Source of the DNA: Pseudomonas sp. ABC1
GTDB lineage: Bacteria > Pseudomonadota > Gammaproteobacteria > Pseudomonadales > Pseudomonadaceae
Reading direction: 5' to 3'
DNA: 64,000 nucleotides
NCBI RefSeq assembly: GCF_013395055.1
Contig: NZ_CP058349.1
Coordinates: forward strand, 1,982,001 to 2,046,000
The notes under the pieces were generated by a model. The model was not told where the DNA came from. It searched no databases and saw nothing but the letters and a program-made list of their open reading frames with translations. The translations under genes and the position numbers were made by a program. The stretch's first letter is position 1; each line of letters opens with the position of its first letter. Positions 45,025 to 53,485 of the stretch are shown in pieces.

Positions 45025-45863
45025 CAGCCCCAGATCGTCCAGACCGCGATGGCGGCGTACCAGAGCAACCGGCTGCGCACCAGCAGTTCGGCCAGCGTAT
45101 CCAGGCGGGCGTTGCCGGCTTCGTCATCGCGTGCTTCGGGCAGATCGGCGGCCTTCGGCGCGACCTCGGCCAGCAGTTGCCGCGCCGGTGTGTCCCAACC
45201 CAGGATTTCGTGCAGGCTGGCGCGGCTGACTTCGACGAAGTTGCCGACCAGCGCGAAACTCGCCAGCAAAGCCCTGACCGCCAACCAGTCGAAAGCATGC
45301 AGTATGCGTTCGGCCCGCTCGCGCCAGGGCGCCTGTTGCGAATGCTCGACCAGCAGCACCAGCAAGCGATAGACCAGCGCGGCAACCGGCCCCAGCAGCA
45401 GGTACCAGAAGAGCACCGCGAAAAAGCCCTGGTAGCCCTTCCACAACAGGTAGCCCTGTACAGCCTCCAGCAGTCGGGCCGGTGTTTCCCCGCTCACCCC
45501 CAGGTCACGCTCGGCGACCAGCGCCGCGGCCTCCTGATCGCCGCGCCGCCAGGCATCGCGGAACGGCCCCAGCTCTCGCTTGGCATGCCCTCGGCCCATG
45601 GCATAGAGCAGCACCAACACATGCAACGGCAGACTCAGCCAGCCATAGGCCAGTGGTGCCAGCGCCAGTAACAAGCCACCCAGCAACAGGCCTGGCACCC
45701 CCACCAGCAAAAGCAGCGCCAGCCAGGGCGATGCCGCCAGACGCGGATTGGCCTCGATACGCCGCAGGGCACCGAGCCAGGGACCGTCCTGTTGAATACG
45801 CTCGCGCCAGCCGGTGAGCTTCTCGATCAACAGGGCCAGCATCACTACCAGAAAACTCATCAT
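45024..45863 (-). CDS. ampE: AmpE, inner-membrane modulator of beta-lactamase signalling
   Basis: 279 residues, near the usual AmpE length. Starts MMSFLVVMLALLIEKLTGW, four membrane spans (about 1-15, 45-90, 145-175, 260-275) and the conserved FRDAWRRGD and FAVLFWYLLLGPVAALVYRL. Function is poorly defined; proposed sensor in the ampR-ampC pathway. Its ATG overlaps the ampD stop (ATGA); GGGAGG is the ribosome site. The stop codon is formed exactly at the border of element A. Confidence 0.93.
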   Translation of the reverse strand: MMSFLVVMLALLIEKLTGWRERIQQDGPWLGALRRIEANPRLAASPWLALLLLVGVPGLLLGGLLLALAPLAYGWLSLPLHVLVLLYAMGRGHAKRELGPFRDAWRRGDQEAAALVAERDLGVSGETPARLLEAVQGYLLWKGYQGFFAVLFWYLLLGPVAALVYRLLVLLVEHSQQAPWRERAERILHAFDWLAVRALLASFALVGNFVEVSRASLHEILGWDTPARQLLAEVAPKAADLPEARDDEAGNARLDTLAELLVRSRLLWYAAIAVWTIWG

Positions 45864-46441
45864 GTCCTCCCTTTGCCATGATCATCGTTACGCCGGGCAA
45901 TCCCGGCCCGCTCCAGGCGCGACCAGTCGAAGGCCGGCCCAGGGTCGGTCTTGCGCCCCGGTGCGATATCGCTATGCCCACAGACCCGTTCGGGCGTGAT
46001 GGCAGGGAACTGCACCTGCAACGCCTTCGCCAGCTCGATCAGCACGTCATATTGCGCCTCGCTGAACGGCGCCTCATCGGTCCCCTCCAGCTCGATGCCG
46101 ATGGAGAAGTCGTTGCACGCCTCCCGCCCATCGAAGCTCGACACACCAGCATGCCAGGCCCGCTCCAGACAGGAGACGAACTGGGTGACGACACCATCAC
46201 GCTCGATGAGGAAATGTGCCGACACGCGCAGTTCCTTGATCGTTTCATAGAACGGATGCTCGTCCGGCGACAGGCGATTGCTGAAGAACGCCTGCACCTT
46301 GCCGGTACCAAAGCAGCCCGGCGGCAGGCTGATATTGTGGATCACCAACAGGGAAACCTCCCCCGCCGGGCGCTGGTTGAAATTGGGCGATGGGCAATGA
46401 CAGACCCCATGAAACCATCCGGTCGTGGCATCCAGATGCAT
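45860..46441 (-). CDS. ampD: 1,6-anhydro-N-acetylmuramyl-L-alanine amidase AmpD
   Basis: 193 residues from ATG 46441, no signal peptide: cytoplasmic. Zinc ligand His35 in LLVIHNISLPPG, Glu in IGIELEG, and the second zinc site GHSDIAPGRKTDPGP with catalytic Lys and Asp ligand. Splits recycled anhydro-muropeptides, lowering the AmpR-activating signal; loss of AmpD derepresses ampC. A second, lipoprotein AmpD homologue lies at the start of the window. Confidence 0.96.
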   Translation of the reverse strand: MHLDATTGWFHGVCHCPSPNFNQRPAGEVSLLVIHNISLPPGCFGTGKVQAFFSNRLSPDEHPFYETIKELRVSAHFLIERDGVVTQFVSCLERAWHAGVSSFDGREACNDFSIGIELEGTDEAPFSEAQYDVLIELAKALQVQFPAITPERVCGHSDIAPGRKTDPGPAFDWSRLERAGIARRNDDHGKGRT

Positions 46442-46540
46442 GCAGCAGATCCTTTTCACGGCGCCTGGCAGGCGCCTCGGTCCCGAGAGTCTACATGGAC
46501 TGCCCGGCTGTGCCGAACCCGCCTGAAGCCGCGCCAGGCA

Positions 46541-48151
46541 TCAGGCCGGCGCCGGCTCGAAGCCTTCGGCGCGGGCCATGCGCCACATGCGTTCGTAGAA
46601 CTCGCCCTCGATCCGGCCGCTCAGCAGCTCTCCCGGTTCGAGGAAGACGTGCTGCTGCGAGAACAGCTTGATCTCGTTGGCCGACAGGCGCTGCACCAGG
46701 TGCCGGGCATCGATCTGCGACGGGTGCTGCAGACCGGCGGCGGCAAGCATCTCGGCCAGTGCCTTGAGGGTGTTGCGGTGGAAGTTGTAGACCCGCTGCG
46801 CCTTGTCCTCGACCACCAGGGCGCGCTGGCGCAACGGGTCCTGGGTGGCGACACCGGTCGGGCATTTGTTGGTGTGGCACGACTGCGACTGGATGCAGCC
46901 GATGGCAAACATGAAGCCCCGCGCGGAGTTGGCCCAGTCGGCACCGATGGCCAGCACGCAGGCGATGTCGAAGGCGCTGATGATCTTGCCGCTGGCGCCC
47001 AGCTTGATCTTGTCCCGCAGGTTGATGCCCACCAGGGTGTTGTGCACGAACAGCAGGCCCTCGCGCAACGGCACACCGAGGTGGTCGGTGAACTCCTGAG
47101 GCGCGGCGCCGGTGCCGCCCTCCTTGCCGTCGATGACGATGAAGTCGGGCAGGATGCCGGTCTTCAGCATGGCCTTGGCCACCCCCATGAACTCCCAGGG
47201 GTGCCCGAGGCAGAGCTTGAAGCCGACCGGTTTGCCACCGGACAGCGCACGCAGGCGCTCGATGAACTGCAACAGCTCTATGGGCGTGGAGAAGGCGCTG
47301 TGGCTGGCGGGCGAGACGCAATCCTCGTCCATGCTGACGCCACGGGTCTGGGCGATTTCCGCCGTGATCTTGTGCTTCGGCAGGATGCCACCGTGGCCCG
47401 GCTTGGCACCCTGGCTCAGCTTGATTTCGATCATCTTCACCTGGGGCTGGCGGGCCTGGGCGGCGAAGCGCTCCGGATCGAAACGGCCATCGGCGGTGCG
47501 GCAACCGAAGTAGCCGCTGCCCAGTTCCCAGACCAGGTCGCCGCCCGCCTCACGGTGATAGGCGCTGATGCTGCCCTCGCCGGTGTCATGGTAGAAGTTG
47601 CCCAGCCTGGCGCCCTGGTTGAGGGAGCGGATGGCATTGGCACTGAGCGAACCGAAGCTCATGGCGGAGACATTGAACAACGAAGCGGAATACGGCTGGC
47701 TGCACTGCGGCCCGCCGATCTCTACGCGAAAGCCGGCAGGGTCGGCCACCGGCGCCGGGCACATGGAATGGCTGATGAATTCGAACCCGCTGAGGTACAC
47801 GTCGCTCAGGGTGCCGAAGGGTTTGTCGGCGCCTTCGTTCTTGGCCCTGGCGTAGACCAGCGAGCGCTGGGCGCGGGAGAATGGCAGGCGGTCGTCGTCG
47901 CCTTCGATCAGGTATTGGCGGATTTCCGGGCGGATGCTCTCGAACAGGTAGCGGATATTGCCCAGGATCGGGTAATTGCGCCGCACTGCGCGCCGGGTCT
48001 GCAACAGGTCGATGACACCGACCAGGCTGAGCAGCCCGGTCAACGCGGTGGCGGGCCAGAACCAGCCCTGATCTAAGAACGCCAGACTGGCCAGCGTGAA
48101 GAGCACGCAGAACGCGAAAAAGGCATAACGGTTGAGCAGCGACAGGTTCAT
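46541..48151 (-). CDS. Membrane-anchored FMN-binding glutamate synthase-like protein
   Basis: 536 residues. Two N-terminal membrane spans (YAFFAFCVLFTLASLAF, then WPATALTGLLSLVGVIDLL) followed by the FMN barrel of GltB (AMSFGSLSANAIRSLN, GGTGAAPQEFTDHLG, SAFDIACVLAIGADW) and the Cys cluster GCIQSQSCHTNKCPTGV that would hold a 3Fe-4S centre. It lacks the glutaminase and GltD parts, so it is not a complete glutamate synthase; the real electron donor and substrate are unknown. Separated from ampD by ~100 nt. Confidence 0.92.
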   Translation of the reverse strand: MNLSLLNRYAFFAFCVLFTLASLAFLDQGWFWPATALTGLLSLVGVIDLLQTRRAVRRNYPILGNIRYLFESIRPEIRQYLIEGDDDRLPFSRAQRSLVYARAKNEGADKPFGTLSDVYLSGFEFISHSMCPAPVADPAGFRVEIGGPQCSQPYSASLFNVSAMSFGSLSANAIRSLNQGARLGNFYHDTGEGSISAYHREAGGDLVWELGSGYFGCRTADGRFDPERFAAQARQPQVKMIEIKLSQGAKPGHGGILPKHKITAEIAQTRGVSMDEDCVSPASHSAFSTPIELLQFIERLRALSGGKPVGFKLCLGHPWEFMGVAKAMLKTGILPDFIVIDGKEGGTGAAPQEFTDHLGVPLREGLLFVHNTLVGINLRDKIKLGASGKIISAFDIACVLAIGADWANSARGFMFAIGCIQSQSCHTNKCPTGVATQDPLRQRALVVEDKAQRVYNFHRNTLKALAEMLAAAGLQHPSQIDARHLVQRLSANEIKLFSQQHVFLEPGELLSGRIEGEFYERMWRMARAEGFEPAPA

Positions 48152-48177
48152 GCGATCCTCGTCCTGAAGTTGAGCCT

Positions 48178-48443
48178 AGGGTCTGTTGACGTTTCGACGC
48201 GACCGCGCCGATGCCAGTTTTTACACGAGGCAAGGCGCGAGATGCGAAGTTTGGTGGGCCAAATGAGCCATCGAGTAACGCAGCCTCGTGTAAAAACTGG
48301 CTCGGCCCTCCGGGTTGTGCGAGAAATGGCCCCCGCTGTCGTTGCAGGACTTGACAAGGGAGTGACCATTGCCTGCGTCCTGCGCCTAACCGGGGGCCAT
48401 TTCTCGCAACAACGCGGCTTGCGTCGAAACGTCAACAGACCCT
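48178..48443. repeat. 266-bp palindromic MITE-like element B
   Basis: Perfect 23-bp terminal inverted repeats (48178-48200 / 48421-48443, AGGGTCTGTTGACGTTTCG...). It contains two stem domains: GCCAGTTTTTACACGAGGC (48213-48231) with its complement at 48283-48301, and TGCGAGAAATGGCCCCCG (48318-48335) with its complement at 48391-48408, enclosing GCAGGAC/GTCCTGC. No ORF of note. It fills nearly all of the 330-nt gap between the FMN protein and zapE genes; the zapE start is 38 nt downstream. Confidence 0.92.
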
Positions 48444-48481
48444 GACACCACTCTAGCAGCCCAAGGTGGCAATACAGCCAA

Positions 48482-49639
48482 ATGAGAACGAACATCGGCC
48501 TGCCACCCCTGGCGGCCTACCGAACTGCCATCGAGCAGGACGACTTCCATCCGGACGAAGCCCAGCATCAGGCCGCCCAGGCTTTGCAGGCGTGCCATGA
48601 CGCACTGCATGACACGCCGCCACGGGCGACAACAGGCGTCTACCTGTGGGGGCCGGTCGGGCGTGGCAAGACCTGGCTGATGGACAGCTTCCAGCGCAGC
48701 CTGCTGGTGCCTTCGCGGCGCCAGCACTTTCACCATTTCATGCACTGGGTGCATCGCCGCCTGTTCCAGCTCACCGGCACCGCCGACCCGCTGCTGGCGC
48801 TGGCCCGGGAACTGGCCGAGGAGACCCGGGTACTCTGCTTCGACGAACTGTTCGTCAGCGACATCGGCGATGCCATGCTGCTCGGGCGACTGCTACAGGC
48901 CATGTTCGAACAGGGCGTGGTGCTGGTCGCGACGTCCAACCAACCGCCCCGGCAGCTCTACGCCGAGGGCTACAACAGGGAGCGTTTCCTGCCGGCGGTG
49001 GACGCACTGGAGCGCTTCACCCAGGTGGTCACGGTCGATGGCGGCCAGGACCACCGCCTGCACCCGGGCCGTGCGCACCAGCGCTTCTGGACACGGCAAG
49101 CAGGCCAGCCCAGCGCACTCGGCGAAGTCTTCGCCCAGTTGAATGACCAGCAGCCCGGTAGCGACGCGGCATTGCCGCTGGGCCATCGCCAACTCTCGGT
49201 GGTGAGGCGCGGGGAGAACGTCCTCTGGTGCCGCTACACCGAGCTGTGCGAGCAGCCCTTTTCCGCGATGGACTATATCGCCCTGTGTGACCGTTTCCCG
49301 GCCATCCTGCTGGGGGAAATACCTGCATTGGGCAGCCCGCAACGCGAAGGGCGCATTGCCCGTGGCACCGAGGACGGCGTCGAGCGCGTGGCCGCCGGCG
49401 ACCGCCAGTTGCCGGCGCTGTCGGTCAACGACAACGGTGTGCGGCGCTTCATCGCCCTGGTCGACGAATGCTACGACCGGCAGGTCCCACTCTATCTGGA
49501 AGCACAGGTTCCGCTCACAGAACTCTACCGCGAGGGTTACCTGGAGTTCCCGTTCCGGCGTACCCTGAGCCGCCTGCAGGAAATGCAGCTGCAACGCTTC
49601 GGCTCCGTTTCACCGTTACCGACATCGAGGGAAACATGA
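48482..49639 (+). CDS. zapE: Cell-division ATPase ZapE (AFG1-like)
   Basis: 385 residues. Walker A GPVGRGKT at 57-64, Walker B VLCFDELFV, sensor ATSNQPP and the AFG1 region HFHHFMHWVHRRL. Associates with the division site under stress in E. coli. It has no clear Shine-Dalgarno, and its promoter must lie in or just beyond element B. Ends in an ATGA overlap with the SDR gene. Confidence 0.93.
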   Translation: MRTNIGLPPLAAYRTAIEQDDFHPDEAQHQAAQALQACHDALHDTPPRATTGVYLWGPVGRGKTWLMDSFQRSLLVPSRRQHFHHFMHWVHRRLFQLTGTADPLLALARELAEETRVLCFDELFVSDIGDAMLLGRLLQAMFEQGVVLVATSNQPPRQLYAEGYNRERFLPAVDALERFTQVVTVDGGQDHRLHPGRAHQRFWTRQAGQPSALGEVFAQLNDQQPGSDAALPLGHRQLSVVRRGENVLWCRYTELCEQPFSAMDYIALCDRFPAILLGEIPALGSPQREGRIARGTEDGVERVAAGDRQLPALSVNDNGVRRFIALVDECYDRQVPLYLEAQVPLTELYREGYLEFPFRRTLSRLQEMQLQRFGSVSPLPTSRET

Positions 49640-50400
49640 ACAGCAAGATTGCCTTCATCACCGGCGCCACCTCCGGCTTTGGCCAGGCCAGCGCCCGGCG
49701 CTTCGCCCAGGCGGGCTGGTCGCTGGTACTCAGCGGCCGCCGCGAAGACCGTCTGCAGGCACTCAAGCAAGAGTTGCAGGCACGGGTGCCGGTGCATATC
49801 GCCACCCTCGATGTGCGCGATGCCGAAGCGGTCAAGGCGATGGTCGCCGCCCTGCCGGAAGGCTTTCGCGGCATCGACTGCCTGGTCAATAACGCCGGCC
49901 TGGCACTGGCACCGGAGCCGGCCCAGCAGGTCGACCTGAACGACTGGCACACCATGATCGACACCAACATCAAGGGCCTGGTGAACGTCACTCACACTTT
50001 GCTGCCGTCCCTGATCAAACGTGGCGAGGGCACCAGCATCATCAACATCGGCTCCATTGCCGGGCAATGGCCCTATCGCGGCAGCCACGTGTATGGCGCC
50101 AGCAAGGCCTTCGTCAAACAGTTCAGCTACAACCTGCGCTGCGACCTGGCCGGCACTGGCGTGCGCGTCACCGACATCGCCCCCGGCATGGCGGAAACCG
50201 AGTTCACGCTGGTGCGCACCAAGGGCGACCAGAGCGCCTCGGACGCGCTTTACCAGGGCACCATCCCACTGAGCGCGGAAGATATTGCCGAGCAGATCTT
50301 CTACGTCGCCACGCTGCCGGCGCACATCAACATCAACCGCCTGGAAGTGATGCCGACGCGCCAGAGCTGGGCTGGCTTCGCCGTCGAACGCGACCAGTGA
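49636..50400 (+). CDS. YdfG-like short-chain dehydrogenase (3-hydroxy acid type)
   Basis: 254 residues. TGATSGFGQASARRF (NADP-favoured Rossmann), NNAGLALAPEPAQQ, Ser in NIGSIAGQWPY, Tyr-x3-Lys in VYGASKAFVKQF and the C-terminal INRLEVMPTRQSWAGF that is typical of YdfG, which oxidises L-allo-threonine, serine and 3-hydroxypropionate. GAGGG precedes the ATG, which overlaps the zapE stop. Confidence 0.92.
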   Translation: MNSKIAFITGATSGFGQASARRFAQAGWSLVLSGRREDRLQALKQELQARVPVHIATLDVRDAEAVKAMVAALPEGFRGIDCLVNNAGLALAPEPAQQVDLNDWHTMIDTNIKGLVNVTHTLLPSLIKRGEGTSIINIGSIAGQWPYRGSHVYGASKAFVKQFSYNLRCDLAGTGVRVTDIAPGMAETEFTLVRTKGDQSASDALYQGTIPLSAEDIAEQIFYVATLPAHININRLEVMPTRQSWAGFAVERDQ

Positions 50401-50406
50401 CCTAGA

Positions 50407-50426
50407 GGCTGTTGACGTTTCGGCGC
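50407..50426 (+). repeat. Solo terminal repeat related to element B
   Basis: GGCTGTTGACGTTTCGGCGC differs only slightly from the left end of element B (TCTGTTGACGTTTCGACGC). No partner end lies nearby; the next gene ends 8 nt later. A remnant or insertion footprint 7 nt after the SDR stop. Confidence 0.7.
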
Positions 50427-50434
50427 ACGAGACC

Positions 50435-50713
50435 CTACGCCTGCAACACCTTGTCCAGGGCCTTCTCGATCTGGCCCTGGATGCTTCCACCCATCGCCGA
50501 CAGCATCAAACCCAGGTTGAGTTGCACACGGACGTTACCCTCGCCGACCTCGATACACCCATCGGCCCCGCTGCGGCGGACTTCCAGCACATCGCCCCGC
50601 CACTGGTAATCCACGCCGTATTCGGCACGCAGGCGTTCGGCCAGTTGCTGTGCCTTGTCCCGTGCTGCATCGCGCCCCAGGGCATGGCTGCGTTCGACGA
50701 CGATCCTGGCCAT
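50435..50713 (-). CDS. Polyhydroxyalkanoic acid system family protein
   Basis: 92 residues from ATG 50713. Matches the small PHA_gran_rgn-type family: MARIVVERSHALGRDAARDKA, LAERLRAEYGVDYQWRGDVL, and NVRVQLNLGLMLSAMGG. Cytoplasmic, possibly granule-associated; biochemical role unknown. No other PHA genes nearby. Confidence 0.85.
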   Translation of the reverse strand: MARIVVERSHALGRDAARDKAQQLAERLRAEYGVDYQWRGDVLEVRRSGADGCIEVGEGNVRVQLNLGLMLSAMGGSIQGQIEKALDKVLQA

Positions 50714-50821
50714 TTCGGCTCTCCCGGCAAGAAAAAGGCGCGCACTATAACAAGGTCTCATGCACGCGTGCGGTGTCGACAGGCTTTGCTATAGTCGGGC
50801 GCCTTGCCGATGAGGTACGCC

Positions 50822-51751
50822 ATGCTGATCGACGACGAGCTGACCCTGAAGAAACTGGAAATATTCCTCGCCTTCATGCGCACCGGCAACCTGGCGCGGG
50901 CGGCCAGCGAGCTGGAAACCAGCAATGTCAGCGTGCACCGCGCCATCCATTCGCTGGAAAGCGCACTGCGCTGCCCGCTGTTCAAGCACGAGGGGCGCAA
51001 CCTGATTCCGCTGGAGAGCGCCCTCGTACTGGAGGAGCGCGCACAGAAACTGGTACGCGACGTGCTCGAAAGCGTGCGCCTGACCCGCGAAGCCGCAGGC
51101 TTCTCCGCCGAACGCTTCAAACTCGGCGCGCTCTACTCGCTGACCGTGCGCACCGTTCCGCAGTTGATCATGGGCCTCAAGCTGCGCCGCAGCGAGCTGA
51201 ATATCGACCTGACCCTGGGCTCCAACGTCGACCTGTTCTATCGCCTGAAAAACATGGAGCTGGACGCCATCCTGATTTCCCTGGACGACAACATCAACGA
51301 CAGCGACTGCGAGCACCTGCCGCTGTTCTCCGATGACATGTTCCTCGCCGTGCCGGTCGATTCGCCCTTCAGCGGCGAGCAGGAAGTGGACCTGGCCGAG
51401 CTGTGCGACTCGACTTTCATCACCCTCGGCCAGGGCTTCGCGACCCACCGCGACAGCCAAAGGGTGTTCCAGCAGGCCGGTTTCGAACCGAAGGTGGCGA
51501 TGCAGGTGAACGATATCTTCACCCTGCTGAGCATGGTCAGCTCGGGAGTCGGCTATGCCTTGCTGCCGGGGCGTATCGCGGCGGTCTACGAGAACCGTAT
51601 CCGGCTGATTCCCCTGCAGGCCCGCTACCGCCTGCAACAGCAGATCGGTGTGATCTTCCTCAAGGCCAAGGAGCGTGATCCCAACCTGCTGGCGCTGGTG
51701 GCCGAGTGCCGGATGTACCAGTCCGCGCATCGCAGCAGCAAACCGGCCTGA
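50822..51751 (+). CDS. LysR-family regulator, MdcR-like
   Basis: 309 residues from ATG 50822 (GAGG upstream). HTH region FLAFMRTGNLARAASELETSNVSVHRAIHSLE (read as consecutive motifs), then GALYSLTVRTVPQLIMGLKLRR, and VNDIFTLLSMVSSGVGYALLPGR in the effector domain. These match my memory of MdcR, the malonate-decarboxylase operon activator, but the mdc genes are not here. It heads a transporter-amidase-TRAP island in the same orientation. Confidence 0.9.
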   Translation: MLIDDELTLKKLEIFLAFMRTGNLARAASELETSNVSVHRAIHSLESALRCPLFKHEGRNLIPLESALVLEERAQKLVRDVLESVRLTREAAGFSAERFKLGALYSLTVRTVPQLIMGLKLRRSELNIDLTLGSNVDLFYRLKNMELDAILISLDDNINDSDCEHLPLFSDDMFLAVPVDSPFSGEQEVDLAELCDSTFITLGQGFATHRDSQRVFQQAGFEPKVAMQVNDIFTLLSMVSSGVGYALLPGRIAAVYENRIRLIPLQARYRLQQQIGVIFLKAKERDPNLLALVAECRMYQSAHRSSKPA

Positions 51752-51814
51752 TCGCCGTCTGTCGGAGGCACAGGGAGCCGCCTCCAGCCCTTGAATGCAT
51801 GCACTCCCACCCAT

Positions 51815-51828
51815 CGTTAACTTTAACG
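51815..51828. promoter_or_regulatory. Candidate LysR operator (CGTTAA-CT-TTAACG)
   Basis: A perfect 6-bp inverted repeat with a 2-nt spacer in an AT-rich stretch about 112 nt before the first downstream start codon. Well placed as the binding site for the MdcR-like regulator. Confidence 0.5.
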
Positions 51829-51926
51829 TAACTAAGCCATCGCAGCCTTTATTGATCCCACTCGACCACAATCTCTACCTTGAGAATCAGCAACAAGAAT
51901 AAAAACAACCTCAAGGACACACCGCC

Positions 51927-52070
51927 ATGTATCAAGCAGCAATGGATACTCGTGCGCACTCCAGCGCGACCCCTCAATCGCTCGGCTCCCATCGAACGCC
52001 CCCCAGCCTGCGGCTCCACGCCGACGACCAGGCAGATAACCATCTCAAGGGAGGCAAAAGAACATCATGA
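51927..52070 (+). CDS. Uncharacterised 47-residue protein coupled to the carboxylate transporter
   Basis: ATG at 51927 with AAGGA upstream, 47 codons, TGA overlapping the ATG of the transporter (ATGA). The product starts MYQAAMDTRAHSSATPQSLG and ends HLKGGKRTS; polar, no membrane span, no recognised family. The AAGGGAGG that serves the transporter lies inside its last codons. Its position in the leader and exact overlap argue that it is translated; it may be a leader peptide or a small subunit. Confidence 0.55.
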   Translation: MYQAAMDTRAHSSATPQSLGSHRTPPSLRLHADDQADNHLKGGKRTS

Positions 52071-53476
52071 GCAACGTCGATATCGCCCAAAGTGCGCACA
52101 AGCCGAACCTACTGACCCGCTTCACCAATATCTGCGTACGCTACGTAGAACGGTTTATGCCGGATCCTTACCTGTTCGCGATCATCCTGACGATTGCCGT
52201 CGTGGGCATGATCACGCTCTTTGTCGACGGAGCGACTCCAGGCGGAATGGTTGATGCCTGGTACAAAGGGGTCTGGGGACCCAAGAGCATCTTTACCTTC
52301 GCCCTGCAAATGATCCTGATCCTGGTGACGGGCTATACCCTGGCCGAAGCGCCACCGCTAAAGCGCGCCATCATCCGGCTGGCCTCCTATCCACGTACCC
52401 AGGTGGAAGGCGCATTGCTGTGCTTCTCCATCGGCGCCTTCTTCTGCCTGCTCAACTGGGGCCTGGGCCTGGTCGCTGGCGCACTGGTCGCCCGGCAGGT
52501 CGCCAAGCGTCTGCCCAATGTCCACTTCGGCTACCTCATCGCCTCCGGCTACATGGGCTACCTGCTCTGGACCCAGGGTCTTTCCAGCTCCATCGCCCTG
52601 GCCAACACCGACCCGAACAGCCCGATCAACGTCATTTACCAACTGACCGGCATGACCGTTCCCTTCAGCCTCACGATCTTCCAGCCTTATAGCTGGATCC
52701 CGGTCGTGGCACTGATCTTCATCCTCGGCATCACCATCTGGCGCATGGAGCCACAACATTCGCTCGCACCCGATCCTGCGGTGTTCGCCGATATCGAGAA
52801 GGACTTGCCGAAGACCGAGCCCAAGACATTCGCCGAGAAGCTCGAAAACCTCTGGATCCTGAACGTGCTGTTCTTCGCGGCCGGTATCTATTACTTCGTC
52901 CGTAGCGATTTCACGCTGAACATCTCTTCGATGATCATGCTGTTCACCGTGACGGGGGCCCTGCTGCACTGGACGCCGATCCGTTTCATCAAAGCCTTCG
53001 TCGAGTCGGCCAAGACCGCCGGCCCGCTGATCCTGCAATACCCGCTGTACGGCGGCATCATGGGGCTGCTCGCTTACCTGCCCATGGAAGGCGGCCAGGC
53101 GCTGGAAGAAATCCTGTCCTCCGCACTGGTGACCGGCGCCAACGAGTACACGCTGCCGTTCCTCACCTTCCTCGCCTCCATCGTGATTTCGCTCTTCGTA
53201 CCCTCGGGCGGCGGACACTGGGGTGTACAAGGTCCCATCGCCGTGCAGTCCGCCCTGGCGATCGGCCAGACCAGCGATGCCTACATGGGCCTGATGTCGA
53301 TGGCCGTCGCATTCGGCGAGGCCGTGGCCAACATGATCCAACCCTTCTGGCTGCTGCCTGTGCTCGCCATCGCGCGGCTCAACGTGCGCCAGGTCATGGG
53401 ATTCACCGTGGTGGCTTTCCTGATCGGCACAGCCGTGCTGAGCATCGCCATCCTGATCGCCCCCTTCACTATCTGA
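52067..53476 (+). CDS. Short-chain fatty acid transporter family (AtoE-type)
   Basis: 469 residues, about 11-12 membrane spans. Family motifs: RYVERFMPDPYLFAIILT at the start, YKGVWGPKSIFTFALQMILILVTGY, LLNWGLGLVAGAL, and FVPSGGGHWGVQGPIAV near the end, the AtoE signature. Probably imports short monocarboxylates or related acids. Follows the 47-codon gene with a 4-nt overlap and precedes the amidase by 9 nt. Confidence 0.9.
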   Translation: MSNVDIAQSAHKPNLLTRFTNICVRYVERFMPDPYLFAIILTIAVVGMITLFVDGATPGGMVDAWYKGVWGPKSIFTFALQMILILVTGYTLAEAPPLKRAIIRLASYPRTQVEGALLCFSIGAFFCLLNWGLGLVAGALVARQVAKRLPNVHFGYLIASGYMGYLLWTQGLSSSIALANTDPNSPINVIYQLTGMTVPFSLTIFQPYSWIPVVALIFILGITIWRMEPQHSLAPDPAVFADIEKDLPKTEPKTFAEKLENLWILNVLFFAAGIYYFVRSDFTLNISSMIMLFTVTGALLHWTPIRFIKAFVESAKTAGPLILQYPLYGGIMGLLAYLPMEGGQALEEILSSALVTGANEYTLPFLTFLASIVISLFVPSGGGHWGVQGPIAVQSALAIGQTSDAYMGLMSMAVAFGEAVANMIQPFWLLPVLAIARLNVRQVMGFTVVAFLIGTAVLSIAILIAPFTI

Positions 53477-53485
53477 GGTCACACC

